Shown here in pieces: positions 39,915 through 46,865 of a stretch of DNA of 46,865 bases. The stretch is from Candidatus Ventrenecus stercoripullorum (GTDB lineage Bacteria > Bacillota_I > Bacilli_A > RF39 > UBA660). The position numbers and the translations under genes are program-made. Where the stretch lies: assembly GCA_018712835.1 (NCBI GenBank), contig DVGF01000062.1, positions 1 through 46,865 of the forward strand, in the 5' to 3' direction. Every line of letters begins with the position of its first letter. The stretch's first letter is position 1. The notes under the pieces are model-generated. The model was given only the letters and a program-made list of their open reading frames with translations, ran no database searches and was not told the DNA's origin.

Positions 39915-40940
39915 ATGAGGCAGCAAGATATAGAAAACCTTGTTTTGTGGTATCAAAAAAATAAACGAGATTTGCCATGGAGACATACGAAAGATGCTTA
40001 TAAAATTTGGATTTCTGAAATTATGTTACAGCAAACGAGGGTCGAAGCAGTGAAGCGTTATTATGAAGTATTTCTTAAATCTTTGCCTACTGTGTATGAC
40101 TTGGCTCAAGTTAGTGATGATGAACTATTGAAGCTTTGGGAAGGGCTAGGGTATTATAGTCGGGCTCGTAATTTGAAGAAATGTGCGTGTGAGTTAGTTC
40201 GAAGTTATCAAGGGGTTCTTCCTGATGATGAAAAGGAACTTCTTTCGTTGCCTGGTATTGGGGAGTATACGGCAGGAGCGATTTTGTCGATTGCTTATTT
40301 AAAACCTGTCCCGGCGATTGATGGGAATGTCATGCGTGTGTTATCGCGGGTTTATGAAGATGAGAGGGATATGTTAAATTCGCAAGTTCGTAAGGAATAT
40401 AGTGAAATTTTGAGAAAATTTATCAAAAAGTATCCTCCAGATGATTTTACACAGAGTTTTATAGAACTTGGGGCGGTGGTTTGTGTGCCGAATGGAACTC
40501 CTTTATGTGAAGAATGTCCTCTTAAAAGGTGTTGCAAGGCTCATCGTCATCATAAGGAGTTTCTTTATCCGGTGAAAAGTGCGAAGAAGCCACGGAAAAT
40601 AATTTCAAAAACTGTTTTTGTTTTTGAGTATTGTGGACGTTATTCTATTTTGAAAAAAGAGGAAGGATTACTTTCTGGTACGTATGAATTTCCTAATGTT
40701 GATGAAAAAATGTGTCAAGATGATGTCAAAAAGTATTTGGCTCAACAAGGGTGTTCTTTTTCTAAAATTGTATTTCTTGGTGAATTTAAACATATTTTTT
40801 CTCATTTGGAATGGCATATGAATGCTTATGTCATCTCTCTTCAAAAGCCTTTTAAGGATTATTTATATGTTGGATTAGAAGAAATAAAGATGAATTATTC
40901 TATTCCATCTGCTTTTCAGAAAATCTTAGAGAAAATCTAG
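39915..40940 (+). CDS. mutY: A/G-specific adenine glycosylase
   Basis: Protein of 341 aa, normal length. The catalytic domain has ISEIMLQQTRVEAV (catalytic Glu), LPGIGEYTAGAILS (helix-hairpin-helix), AIDGNVMRVLSR (catalytic Asp), and a 4Fe-4S loop with Cys in VCVPNGTPLCEECPLKRC. A C-terminal Nudix-like domain (YPVKSAKKPRK onwards; HIFSHLEWHM) recognises 8-oxoG. It removes adenine paired with 8-oxoguanine. It follows the alarmone synthetase with a 14-base gap. Confidence 0.95.
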   Translation: MRQQDIENLVLWYQKNKRDLPWRHTKDAYKIWISEIMLQQTRVEAVKRYYEVFLKSLPTVYDLAQVSDDELLKLWEGLGYYSRARNLKKCACELVRSYQGVLPDDEKELLSLPGIGEYTAGAILSIAYLKPVPAIDGNVMRVLSRVYEDERDMLNSQVRKEYSEILRKFIKKYPPDDFTQSFIELGAVVCVPNGTPLCEECPLKRCCKAHRHHKEFLYPVKSAKKPRKIISKTVFVFEYCGRYSILKKEEGLLSGTYEFPNVDEKMCQDDVKKYLAQQGCSFSKIVFLGEFKHIFSHLEWHMNAYVISLQKPFKDYLYVGLEEIKMNYSIPSAFQKILEKI

Positions 40941-40957
40941 TAAAGAATAGATTTTTT
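40932..40957 (+). terminator. Terminator after mutY
   Basis: AAAATCTA (40932-40939) pairs with TAGATTTT (40948-40955), followed by T. Confidence 0.75.
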
Positions 40958-40991
40958 TGGTATACTTTTGTACATGTAAAGGAATGATGTT

Positions 40992-41618
40992 ATGCAGGCT
41001 TGGATTGTTGAAATTATGAACCAATTTGGTTATTTGGGAATTTTTTTGTTGATTGCTATTGAAAATATATTTCCACCAATTCCATCTGAAGTAATTTTAC
41101 TCTTCGGTGGATTTATGTCTACTTATACTAATATGCATATTGTAGGAATTATTATTGCTTCAACTTTAGGTTCTCTTGTTGGGGCTTATGCTTTGTATTT
41201 TATTGGTAAAATTTTTAACAAGGAACGTTTAAAGAAAATTGTTCGTGGTAAAATTGGTAAAGTTCTAAGGCTCAAGGAAAAAGATATTGATATGGCGGAC
41301 GAATGGTTTGATAAAAAGGGAAATAAAACCGTATTTTTTTGCCGGTTTATTCCAATTGTTCGTAGTTTGATTTCTATCCCTGCTGGTATGAGTGAAATGC
41401 CTCTTGGGAAGTTTACTTTGTATACGGTGGTAGGATCTCTTATTTGGAATACGGTTTTATCGATTGCAGGTCAAACTGTTGGTGCCAATTGGGAATCGAT
41501 ACTAGCTATTTTTGAACAATATTCTCATATTGCTGCGATTGTACTTGTTATTCTTGGTGTTGGTGCGATCGTATGGTTTTATAGTAAGAAAAGAACGAAA
41601 AAGTCAAAAACAAAATAG
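40992..41618 (+). CDS. DedA-family membrane protein
   Basis: Protein of 208 aa with the family's N-terminal FGYLGIFLLIAIENIFPPIP, the GSLVGAYALYFIGK segment, and FFCRFIPIVRSLISIPAGM, plus about five membrane helices. DedA proteins are linked to membrane homeostasis and to flipping of lipid carriers. AAAGGAATG precedes the start. It is followed by a bidirectional terminator. Confidence 0.93.
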   Translation: MQAWIVEIMNQFGYLGIFLLIAIENIFPPIPSEVILLFGGFMSTYTNMHIVGIIIASTLGSLVGAYALYFIGKIFNKERLKKIVRGKIGKVLRLKEKDIDMADEWFDKKGNKTVFFCRFIPIVRSLISIPAGMSEMPLGKFTLYTVVGSLIWNTVLSIAGQTVGANWESILAIFEQYSHIAAIVLVILGVGAIVWFYSKKRTKKSKTK

Positions 41619-41639
41619 GAAAGTGAATCCTATTTTTTT
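41612..41639. terminator. Bidirectional terminator between the DedA and peptidase genes
   Basis: AAAATAGG (41612-41619) with CCTATTTT (41629-41636) then T; overlaps the DedA stop. Confidence 0.7.
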
Positions 41640-42292
41640 AATGTGTTTTTGTGATTGATTTCTTCGCAGATTGTTGGCAGTAGATTTTCTTGTACGTCTT
41701 TTTTATCTAATATGTTTAATAAAAATTCTTGACCGTATTTTTGTAATAAGTAAGTTACTAAAGTTCTGTAAGTATTGTAACCAACTTTTTGATTTGTGAT
41801 ATCTTCTATATTGCAAGTTGTTTCTAATGGTAAATGATCGTATTGATGGGTTATAGTCGTAGCAAGTCCTTCAATAAACCAAAGAGTACTTCCTTCTGTT
41901 AAAGGCATATTAATTTTTATTCGATGCAAAAAATGGGCGTATTCATGAAGCAGGCGAAGCATTAGTTTTTCTAAATTGTCATTTTCATGGCCAGTCCCTT
42001 TTTTCTGCTCTTTTAAATTTAGAGCTCGAATAGTATTTATACCATGAATTCTTTTAAAAAATGCCACGATATAAGAAGATGAACCTATATTATATATTAC
42101 ACAGTCATTTCTAAATTGATTATAGTCATTATAAAGAATGATTTGAGGCTTGTCTTTGGTATCTAGATTTTCCAATTTAAAAAAGTTTGTTAGTTCGGGA
42201 ATCCGTTCTGTTAAAAAATTTATTATTTCTGGAATGTAATCTAAATCATCTTTGGTATAGTAGATATCAAAATTTTTAGAATAGAAAGTCAT
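41630..42292 (-). CDS. HExxH-type (peptidase MA-like) metallopeptidase
   Basis: Protein of 220 aa. The zinc motif is LMLRLLHEYAHFLHR, with the third ligand probably Glu in LWFIEGLATTITHQY, the gluzincin arrangement. The N-terminal part resembles the peptidase MA-like fold (FDIYYTKDDLDYIPEIINFL). No signal peptide is seen, so it is probably cytoplasmic. Start ATG 42292 follows GGTGTGA; the frame runs to 42322. The substrate is unknown. Confidence 0.75.
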   Translation of the reverse strand: MTFYSKNFDIYYTKDDLDYIPEIINFLTERIPELTNFFKLENLDTKDKPQIILYNDYNQFRNDCVIYNIGSSSYIVAFFKRIHGINTIRALNLKEQKKGTGHENDNLEKLMLRLLHEYAHFLHRIKINMPLTEGSTLWFIEGLATTITHQYDHLPLETTCNIEDITNQKVGYNTYRTLVTYLLQKYGQEFLLNILDKKDVQENLLPTICEEINHKNTLKK

Positions 42293-42398
42293 ATTGTTCA
42301 CACCTTTTCTATATTGTAGCAAAATTTTTTGTAAATTCGTATTTTTCTAGCTATTTCTATGTAAATAGAGTAAAATTTATTTATGTGAAGGAGTTGTT

Positions 42399-42809
42399 AT
42401 GAAAAAAGTTGTTATTGCCGGAAGTGCTAAATTACAAGAAAAAATAAATGGTTGGAAAAATTACTTTGAACATAAAGGTTTTGAAGTTTTAGATTATCCT
42501 GTGGTAATTGATGAACAGTATTTTATGGAAATATATTCTGAATTTCATAAAAAATTCTTTGAAAATATTATGAAAACCGATTATTTGTTTGTCATGAATG
42601 AAGATAAGAATTTCATCAAAGGATATATTGGAGCTGAGACTTTTGCAGAAATGGGATTTGCTGTGACACAGAAATTGCTTTATGATAAGCCTATTGTAGT
42701 AGTACTTTATCAAAAACCTTCTGAAAGTGTATTTTCTTATGATGAAGTTTGTTTATGGCATAGTCTTGGGTGGATATCTTTTTTAGAGGAGGTAGAGCAT
42801 GAATTATAG
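42399..42809 (+). CDS. Nucleoside 2-deoxyribosyltransferase-like protein
   Basis: Protein of 136 aa with a Rossmann-like beginning (KKVVIAGSAKLQEKINGW, FEVLDYPVVID), a middle strand DYLFVMNEDKNFIKGYIG, and GAETFAEMGFAVTQ, in the style of the nucleoside 2-deoxyribosyltransferase/DUF4406 group where a Glu in the G-x-x-T-x-x-E-x-G motif is catalytic. It may act on N-glycosidic bonds of nucleosides. AAGGAG precedes the start. Its end overlaps the Nudix reading frame by 11 bases, and an HD nucleotidase follows. Confidence 0.65.
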   Translation: MKKVVIAGSAKLQEKINGWKNYFEHKGFEVLDYPVVIDEQYFMEIYSEFHKKFFENIMKTDYLFVMNEDKNFIKGYIGAETFAEMGFAVTQKLLYDKPIVVVLYQKPSESVFSYDEVCLWHSLGWISFLEEVEHEL

Positions 42810-43362
42810 AAAAGAAATAGAACAGTATGTTCCTTTTAATTAACAAGAGGTTTGTGATAAAGAGCAATTTTTAAAATTTATAGATACTTTTGATGATGTA
42901 TTAACTAGGGAAAATATTTTTGGACATCTTACCGCTTCTGCTTTTGTTGTAAATAAAGAAAGAAATAAGATGTTAGTTGTTTATCATATTATTAATGATG
43001 GCTGGATTTATCCTGGAGGACACGTGGATGGTGAGACAGATTTTTTAAGTGTTGCTGTCCGAGAAGTTAAAGAAGAAACTGGGTTAGAGGTTCGAGTATT
43101 AAATCCTTCTATTTTTTCTCTTTCTTCTGCTCCTGTAAAAGGGCATGTTAAAAGGGGAAAATATGTTTCAGCTCATTTGCATTTTGATATTATTTATTTG
43201 ATGGAAGCAGATGATACTTTGCCTTTAAAATATCGTGAAGATGAATCGAAAGGTGTTAAATGGGTAACGTTTGATGAGGCAACAGATAAAAGTATGTGTG
43301 ATTTTATAAGACCTATTCATAAAAAGTTAATTCAGAAGCTGCAAGAAAATGATTATTTATAG
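42799..43362 (+). pseudogene. Nudix hydrolase interrupted by an in-frame TAA
   Basis: The frame starts at ATG 42799 after GAGGAGG, reads MNYRKEIEQYVPFN, meets TAA at 42841-42843, and continues in the same frame (QEVCDKEQFLKFIDTFDDV) to the stop at 43362. The catalytic Nudix box is intact: GGHVDGETDFLSVAVREV then KEETGL. The next in-frame start is ATG 42970, inside the domain. A single substitution (for example GAA to TAA) explains the break. It is a recent pseudogene unless the stop is read through or is a sequencing error. The intact protein would have been 187 aa. Confidence 0.8.
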
Positions 43363-43372
43363 GAGTAGTTAT

Positions 43373-44002
43373 ATGGAAAACAAAATACAAAATATTATGC
43401 AATTTTATACTATGTGTGTAAAACTTAAAAATACTATTCGAACTGGACCTTTGGTTTGGAATATAAAAAGAGAACGTGTAGAAAGTGTCGCGGAACATAT
43501 TTATGGAACTCAAATGCTTGCGATTGCTATTTATTATCAGTTTTCTTATTCGTTAGATTTGAAAAAAATAATTTTTATGTTAGCTATTCATGAGTTGGAA
43601 GAGATTTTAATTGGAGATTATGCTTTTTATCAAATTTCTAGGGAAGAAAAATTAATACAAGGAAAAGATGCTGTAGAACATATTTTAAAAGATTTTGTTG
43701 ATAAAGAAGAAATTGTAAATCTTTTAGATGAGTTCAATGAACGAGTAACAAAAGAAGCTAAGTTTGCTCATCGTTGTGATAAATTAGAATGTGATTTGCA
43801 AATTAAGTTGTATGAACAAGAAGGTTGTTTTGATTTGATGCATCAAGAGAATAATCCTCTTATAAATGACTCTTATGTAAAAGGATTATTAGAGAGTGAG
43901 AAAAGTTTAGCAAATGCTTGGATAGAATTTGATAGAAAAGAGTATGAGGAAGACCCTAATTTTCTTGTGATTATTGATTATTTAAAGAAACATGAAATAT
44001 AA
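43373..44002 (+). CDS. HD-domain nucleotidase (YfbR/5'-deoxynucleotidase-like)
   Basis: Protein of 209 aa. The YfbR-like HD pattern is RVESVAEHIYGTQMLAIAI (first His), AIHELEEILIGD (here H-E in place of the usual H-D), and KFAHRCDKLECDLQ (last Asp). YfbR removes phosphate from dNMPs. Start ATG 43373 follows GGAG; the frame opens at 43349 inside the Nudix gene. It is the last of three nucleotide-related genes (42399-44002). Confidence 0.8.
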   Translation: MENKIQNIMQFYTMCVKLKNTIRTGPLVWNIKRERVESVAEHIYGTQMLAIAIYYQFSYSLDLKKIIFMLAIHELEEILIGDYAFYQISREEKLIQGKDAVEHILKDFVDKEEIVNLLDEFNERVTKEAKFAHRCDKLECDLQIKLYEQEGCFDLMHQENNPLINDSYVKGLLESEKSLANAWIEFDRKEYEEDPNFLVIIDYLKKHEI

Positions 44003-44088
44003 ATTGTTTAAGATAAGGTTGTAGCATATAAATATGAATGCTAGGAGCTTTTTGTAATCTTTTATAGGATAAAAAAATTTTGTTTAAA

Positions 44089-44114
44089 AAAAGTACCCTA
44101 GAGAATGGGTACTA
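44089..44114 (-). terminator. Terminator of the two-gene unknown operon
   Basis: AGTACCC/GGGTACT hairpin spanning the stop at 44112-44114; on the minus strand it is followed by a T run. Confidence 0.75.
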
Positions 44115-44594
44115 AAATTTGGCTTCATATATATTGGAGCTTTTCTTTTTTACTAAATTTAACATAACACTTGGTATTTTTTCTTCTTTTTGGGTACGGT
44201 CTATATCCTTTTCTTCTGCTTGGTATGATATTCCATTGTAATGTATGTTGTATAAAATATTTAAAAAATCATAAGAAGATGTTAGTCTGGCAGCGATTTG
44301 TTTTCTTAATGAAGAAACATTAGATGGCAGAAAAAGAATTCCTGTTCGAAAAGAAGAATTTTGTTTAGATGTATCCATAAAAACGATATTTCCTTCTAGT
44401 GCTATTTTAATGGATATTAAATTTCTGCTATTTTGATACAAATCTTTTACAGTTACTGTTTCAAACTTTTTTTGTGATAAATATTCTTCCCAGTATTCTA
44501 GATGATTTTGATAATTAGGATTTTGGGGTATGATGTCAATGGCTTTGATTAAAGGTTTTGTATTGTGAATTATAAAAATTTTAATGTCGGCCAT
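44112..44594 (-). CDS. Unknown protein
   Basis: Protein of 160 aa, unrecognised. It starts with a short hydrophobic strand (MADIKIFIIHNTKPLIKA), has a mixed middle, and ends basic (VKKKSSNIYEAKF). There is no signal peptide or catalytic motif. Its start overlaps the end of the upstream gene by 14 bases, so the two are co-translated. Confidence 0.5.
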   Translation of the reverse strand: MADIKIFIIHNTKPLIKAIDIIPQNPNYQNHLEYWEEYLSQKKFETVTVKDLYQNSRNLISIKIALEGNIVFMDTSKQNSSFRTGILFLPSNVSSLRKQIAARLTSSYDFLNILYNIHYNGISYQAEEKDIDRTQKEEKIPSVMLNLVKKKSSNIYEAKF

Positions 44595-45144
44595 ATTCCT
44601 GTCTTCTGTCTAAAAAGTTTTTTACTGCAACTGCTCCATTTTCAAAGTAGGTGACTTTGATATTTTTTTCTAAATCTTGATATTCTTTTACTTCAATTGT
44701 TTTAAAATAATTGATATAAGCATCTAATACTTTTAATGCTTCAATTTGTGATTCTGTAGGGTTTTCTGGAATTAGCAATTGTCCATGAATTCCATGTAAA
44801 AAGAATGTTGGTCCCTCATATGTAGTGGTGTTGTTAAAGATAATATCGCCTTCTTTTAAAAAATCGTAAATTGGTGCGAAGATATTTCCTTGTAATACTT
44901 TTTCTTTTAAATCTGTTCTGTCAGGAAAAAAGTTTTCTATTAATTTTGTGATATATTGGCGATGTTCCATACATTTTTCCTCTTTGCCAAAGATAGAAAT
45001 CATTTTTTCGTCGTTGCTTAAATCAGAATATAAGATGGTTCCATCTGGACGAATTAGAACAAATTTTGGGTGAGTTTTTCGGTTTTCGGTGGTCCCTATT
45101 TCTTTTGTGTAATCATTTTGATTCATAAAATCTATCATTTGCAT
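44581..45144 (-). CDS. Unknown protein
   Basis: Protein of 187 aa, unrecognised. It contains FVLIRPDGTILYSDLSNDE near the N-terminus and FFLHGIHGQLLIPENPTESQ, followed by helices (ALKVLDAYINYFKTIEV). It is probably cytoplasmic. GGAGGTAA precedes ATG 45144. It overlaps the next gene (44112-44594) and shares its terminator. Confidence 0.5.
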   Translation of the reverse strand: MQMIDFMNQNDYTKEIGTTENRKTHPKFVLIRPDGTILYSDLSNDEKMISIFGKEEKCMEHRQYITKLIENFFPDRTDLKEKVLQGNIFAPIYDFLKEGDIIFNNTTTYEGPTFFLHGIHGQLLIPENPTESQIEALKVLDAYINYFKTIEVKEYQDLEKNIKVTYFENGAVAVKNFLDRRQEYGRH

Positions 45145-45477
45145 AAAATTACCTCCATTTGTTGATATTATAGCATTTATTTTTTTGATATGAAATACCT
45201 TGTTTGTTTTATGATAAATTTTATTTTAACTACTTTTATTGACTTAGTTAAATATAGTTTAGAGATAATTCTAACCTATTTTAAGTATTTTTGTATACAG
45301 TATAGTATTATTAATGGCGGTTAATTAAATGCGATTTATTCTTTGAATCTTTTAAATTTTGTGCATGGTATTTAAGTGCTTAAAACAAAGTGTATTTTTA
45401 GGTAGATTAAGAAGAACTTTTTCATTGTTCTTTTTTTTGATATAATTTATATATCATAGAGAGTTAGGAGTAAAGCT
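45145..45477. other. Intergenic region without a gene
   Basis: About 330 bases, very AT-rich. No reading frame with a ribosome site is seen. It contains the minus-strand start region of the unknown pair, a hairpin-plus-T-run at 45412-45438 and a TATAAT at about 45440-45445 that drives the ABC transporter gene. Confidence 0.5.
45412..45438 (+). terminator. Terminator-like hairpin upstream of the ABC transporter
   Basis: AAGAAC (45412-45417) pairs with GTTCTT (45427-45432), then T to 45438, directly before the -10 TATAAT. Confidence 0.55.
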
Positions 45478-46767
45478 ATGGAGTATCTAAAAGAAGTTTA
45501 TCAAGATTTTAAAGTTGTTCCTGTAAAAAAATTTATGACTTTTTTGTTCTTTTTGACTTGTTGTTTGGGGTATGTTGTTATGGCTTTGTTTCCTTATTTT
45601 TCAAGTCAAATTATTCAGTATGCTACAGATTTAAATAAACTTGCTTATACTTATACTTTTTATCTGGGAATTTCTTATGTTGCTTATGAAGTTATTTGGT
45701 ATTTTAATTATTATATTTATAGTTTTTTACAGACCTATTATAGTGATACTATTCACAAAAAAATATTTCATAAAATATATAGTTCATCAAGAAAAATTAC
45801 AAAGTCTATAGATCAAGGTAAGATACTAAGCCTAGTTGGAGATGATATTCCTTGTTTTTGTTATTTAATCGATTCTATCACGGTTTATTTATCGACAATT
45901 ATTATGATTCTTGTTACTTTGATTTTGGTATTTAAAGCACACTTTTTATTTGGACTTATTATTGTAATTTCTTTAGTGATTTATTTTATTTTTATGAAGA
46001 AAAATATGGATTTATTTTCAAAGTATTATATTGAACAGAAAAAGCATAATGACATTACAAATTCTGTTTATGTAGAAGAGTTAAATGCTTTAAAAGAAAT
46101 AAAGACATTACCAATTAAAGAAAAATTTTTCAAAAAGTTGAAAACAAAGTTAAATCGATATTCTAAAGCTTATTTTAAGAAAAGGACTTATTTTGTTCGA
46201 TATGAAAATACTAGTACAATTATACCTGGGTACACTAAGGTTATTCTTTATTTGATTTTACTTGTTTTTATGATAAATTTTCATGCTTCTATTGCGTTAG
46301 TTATTTTAATTATTGGGTATTATGACCAATTAACGGAGAGTTTAACAGATTTAGTATCTTCTTATAGAGAGATTAGAGAGTATCATATTTCTGTTAAAAG
46401 AGTGAATGAAATTTTAAATTATGAAGATGATTTGGGAAATATGTTTGGTAAGTTTCGAAATGATTTTATATACGGTTCTATTGTTTTTAAACATGTAAGT
46501 TATCAATATAATTCTAAAGATGTTTTTGATAATGTTAGTTTTGAAATTAAACCTAATACTTTGAATGTTATTATTGGGCCTTCGGGTAGTGGAAAAACAA
46601 CGTTGTTTGATTTGTTATTAAGATTTTATCCTGTGAGTAGTGGAGAAATATTTTTAGATGGAGTAAATATTTATGAATATAGCGATAGTATTTATGCTTC
46701 TAATATTACTTTGGTAAAACAAAATCCGTTTATTTATAATAAATTCAAACATACAGTGTATGTTTGA
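45478..46767 (+). CDS. ABC exporter (permease-ATPase fusion), truncated
   Basis: 429 codons instead of the usual 570-600. The N-terminal membrane domain (about residues 15-290, several long helices) and the first part of the ATPase are present: GSIVFKHVSYQYNSKDVFD, Walker A IIGPSGSGKTTLF, and the Q-loop ITLVKQNPFIYN. It then ends with KFKHTVYV and a stop, so the signature motif, Walker B and H-loop are missing. The break coincides with a 29-base palindrome (46742-46770) and with GC-richer DNA. The start (TAGGAG upstream) is clear. The product cannot hydrolyse ATP normally; it is a gene cut by an insertion or rearrangement. Confidence 0.85.
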   Translation: MEYLKEVYQDFKVVPVKKFMTFLFFLTCCLGYVVMALFPYFSSQIIQYATDLNKLAYTYTFYLGISYVAYEVIWYFNYYIYSFLQTYYSDTIHKKIFHKIYSSSRKITKSIDQGKILSLVGDDIPCFCYLIDSITVYLSTIIMILVTLILVFKAHFLFGLIIVISLVIYFIFMKKNMDLFSKYYIEQKKHNDITNSVYVEELNALKEIKTLPIKEKFFKKLKTKLNRYSKAYFKKRTYFVRYENTSTIIPGYTKVILYLILLVFMINFHASIALVILIIGYYDQLTESLTDLVSSYREIREYHISVKRVNEILNYEDDLGNMFGKFRNDFIYGSIVFKHVSYQYNSKDVFDNVSFEIKPNTLNVIIGPSGSGKTTLFDLLLRFYPVSSGEIFLDGVNIYEYSDSIYASNITLVKQNPFIYNKFKHTVYV

Positions 46768-46770
46768 ATT
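46742..46770. repeat. 29-base palindrome at the transporter break
   Basis: AATTCAAACATAC (46742-46754), 3-base loop AGT, GTATGTTTGAATT (46758-46770): a perfect 13-base stem containing the new stop codon. Confidence 0.8.
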
Positions 46771-46865
46771 CTAGGGCATTTCCCCGCTGCTTGCAGCGTA
46801 AGGCCGAACGTAGTATGATATACGGAGTGAGGGCGATGTCCATGGATTACAGTGAATACCTATAT
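46771..46865. mobile_element. Edge of a foreign, GC-richer segment
   Basis: The last 95 bases are visibly GC-richer than the rest of the window, include a second small hairpin (CGCTG-CTTG-CAGCG) and run off the right edge. An ATG at about 46842 with GGAGTGAGGG upstream opens a frame MDYSEYLY. This suggests the left end of an inserted element such as an IS200/IS605-type unit or a group II intron, but no family can be named from this fragment. Confidence 0.35.

Noticed and set aside
42970-43362. A complete shorter Nudix gene from ATG 42970
   Set aside because: The start would lie inside the domain with no ribosome site; the true start and a continuous frame exist at 42799 apart from one stop.
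1-46865. CRISPR array or Cas genes
   Set aside because: No regularly spaced repeats with unique spacers and no Cas-like proteins were seen.
1-46865. Mycoplasma-type code with TGA as Trp
   Set aside because: Trp in conserved motifs is TGG (for example GDGWAYD in PFOR), and TGA ends genes such as the one at 7741.

Overview
The window is AT-rich (about 30% GC by eye), uses the standard stop codons (TGA ends genes, Trp is TGG), has strong Shine-Dalgarno sites and sigma-A-like promoters, and carries many intrinsic terminators. Together with pyruvate:ferredoxin oxidoreductase, a radical SAM enzyme and no visible respiratory genes, this points to an anaerobic low-GC Bacillota/Mollicutes-related gut-type bacterium (Erysipelotrichia or uncultured RF39-like). 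Species cannot be given from the sequence alone.

Layout. 1-5.7 kb: the start of a gene running off the left edge, divergent PFOR, a membrane-anchored thioredoxin, a CarD-like regulator behind a terminator-like leader, and a possible transglutaminase-like protein. 5.8-9.2 kb: a tight operon of a DNA-modification/repair radical SAM protein (TIGR03916 type), its DUF4130/TIGR03915 partner and a very divergent chaperonin. 9.5-14.3 kb: tRNA-Thr and tRNA-Gly, then an accessory island (DnaQ-like exonuclease with BRCT, Schlafen/AlbA ATP-binding regulator, ISLre2-type insertion sequence). 14.4-17.5 kb: LysR regulator, small alarmone hydrolase, YcxB-like membrane protein, AraC regulator. 17.6-21.5 kb: four-gene operon of a HerA/VirB4-like ATPase, a cysteine-rich repeat protein, an unknown protein and a family-4-like uracil-DNA glycosylase.

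21.6-31.6 kb: mostly minus-strand genes. These are a GNAT acetyltransferase, a phosphodiesterase, a frameshifted metallopeptidase, an ASCH-transglutaminase fusion, a membrane protein, a HAD protein lacking its nucleophile (plus strand), an unknown plus-strand gene, then a three-gene operon of a Ppx/GppA-like protein, a PurA-like ligase with PurZ-like active-site changes and a second UDG-family protein. A decayed polynucleotide kinase and a small ASCH protein with a long structured leader follow. 31.8-46.8 kb: a CcdA-TlpA fusion, Tex, AsnB, PAP2 phosphatase, CmpB-like membrane protein, YtxH, small alarmone synthetase, MutY, DedA, an HExxH peptidase, a nucleotide-metabolism trio (one member with an internal stop), two unknown overlapping genes, and an ABC transporter cut off at a 29-bp palindrome next to GC-richer DNA.

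The unusual theme is DNA-base and nucleotide chemistry: two UDG-family proteins, MutY, a radical SAM/DUF4130 pair, a PurZ-like ligase, Ppx/GppA-like and alarmone enzymes, Nudix, HD and ASCH proteins. Three operons (5.8-9.2, 17.6-21.5 and 27.7-30.7 kb) are the best candidates for undescribed systems. Any functional link between them is inference. The region also contains several broken genes, four of whose frame breaks are each repaired by one extra base in an A/T run.
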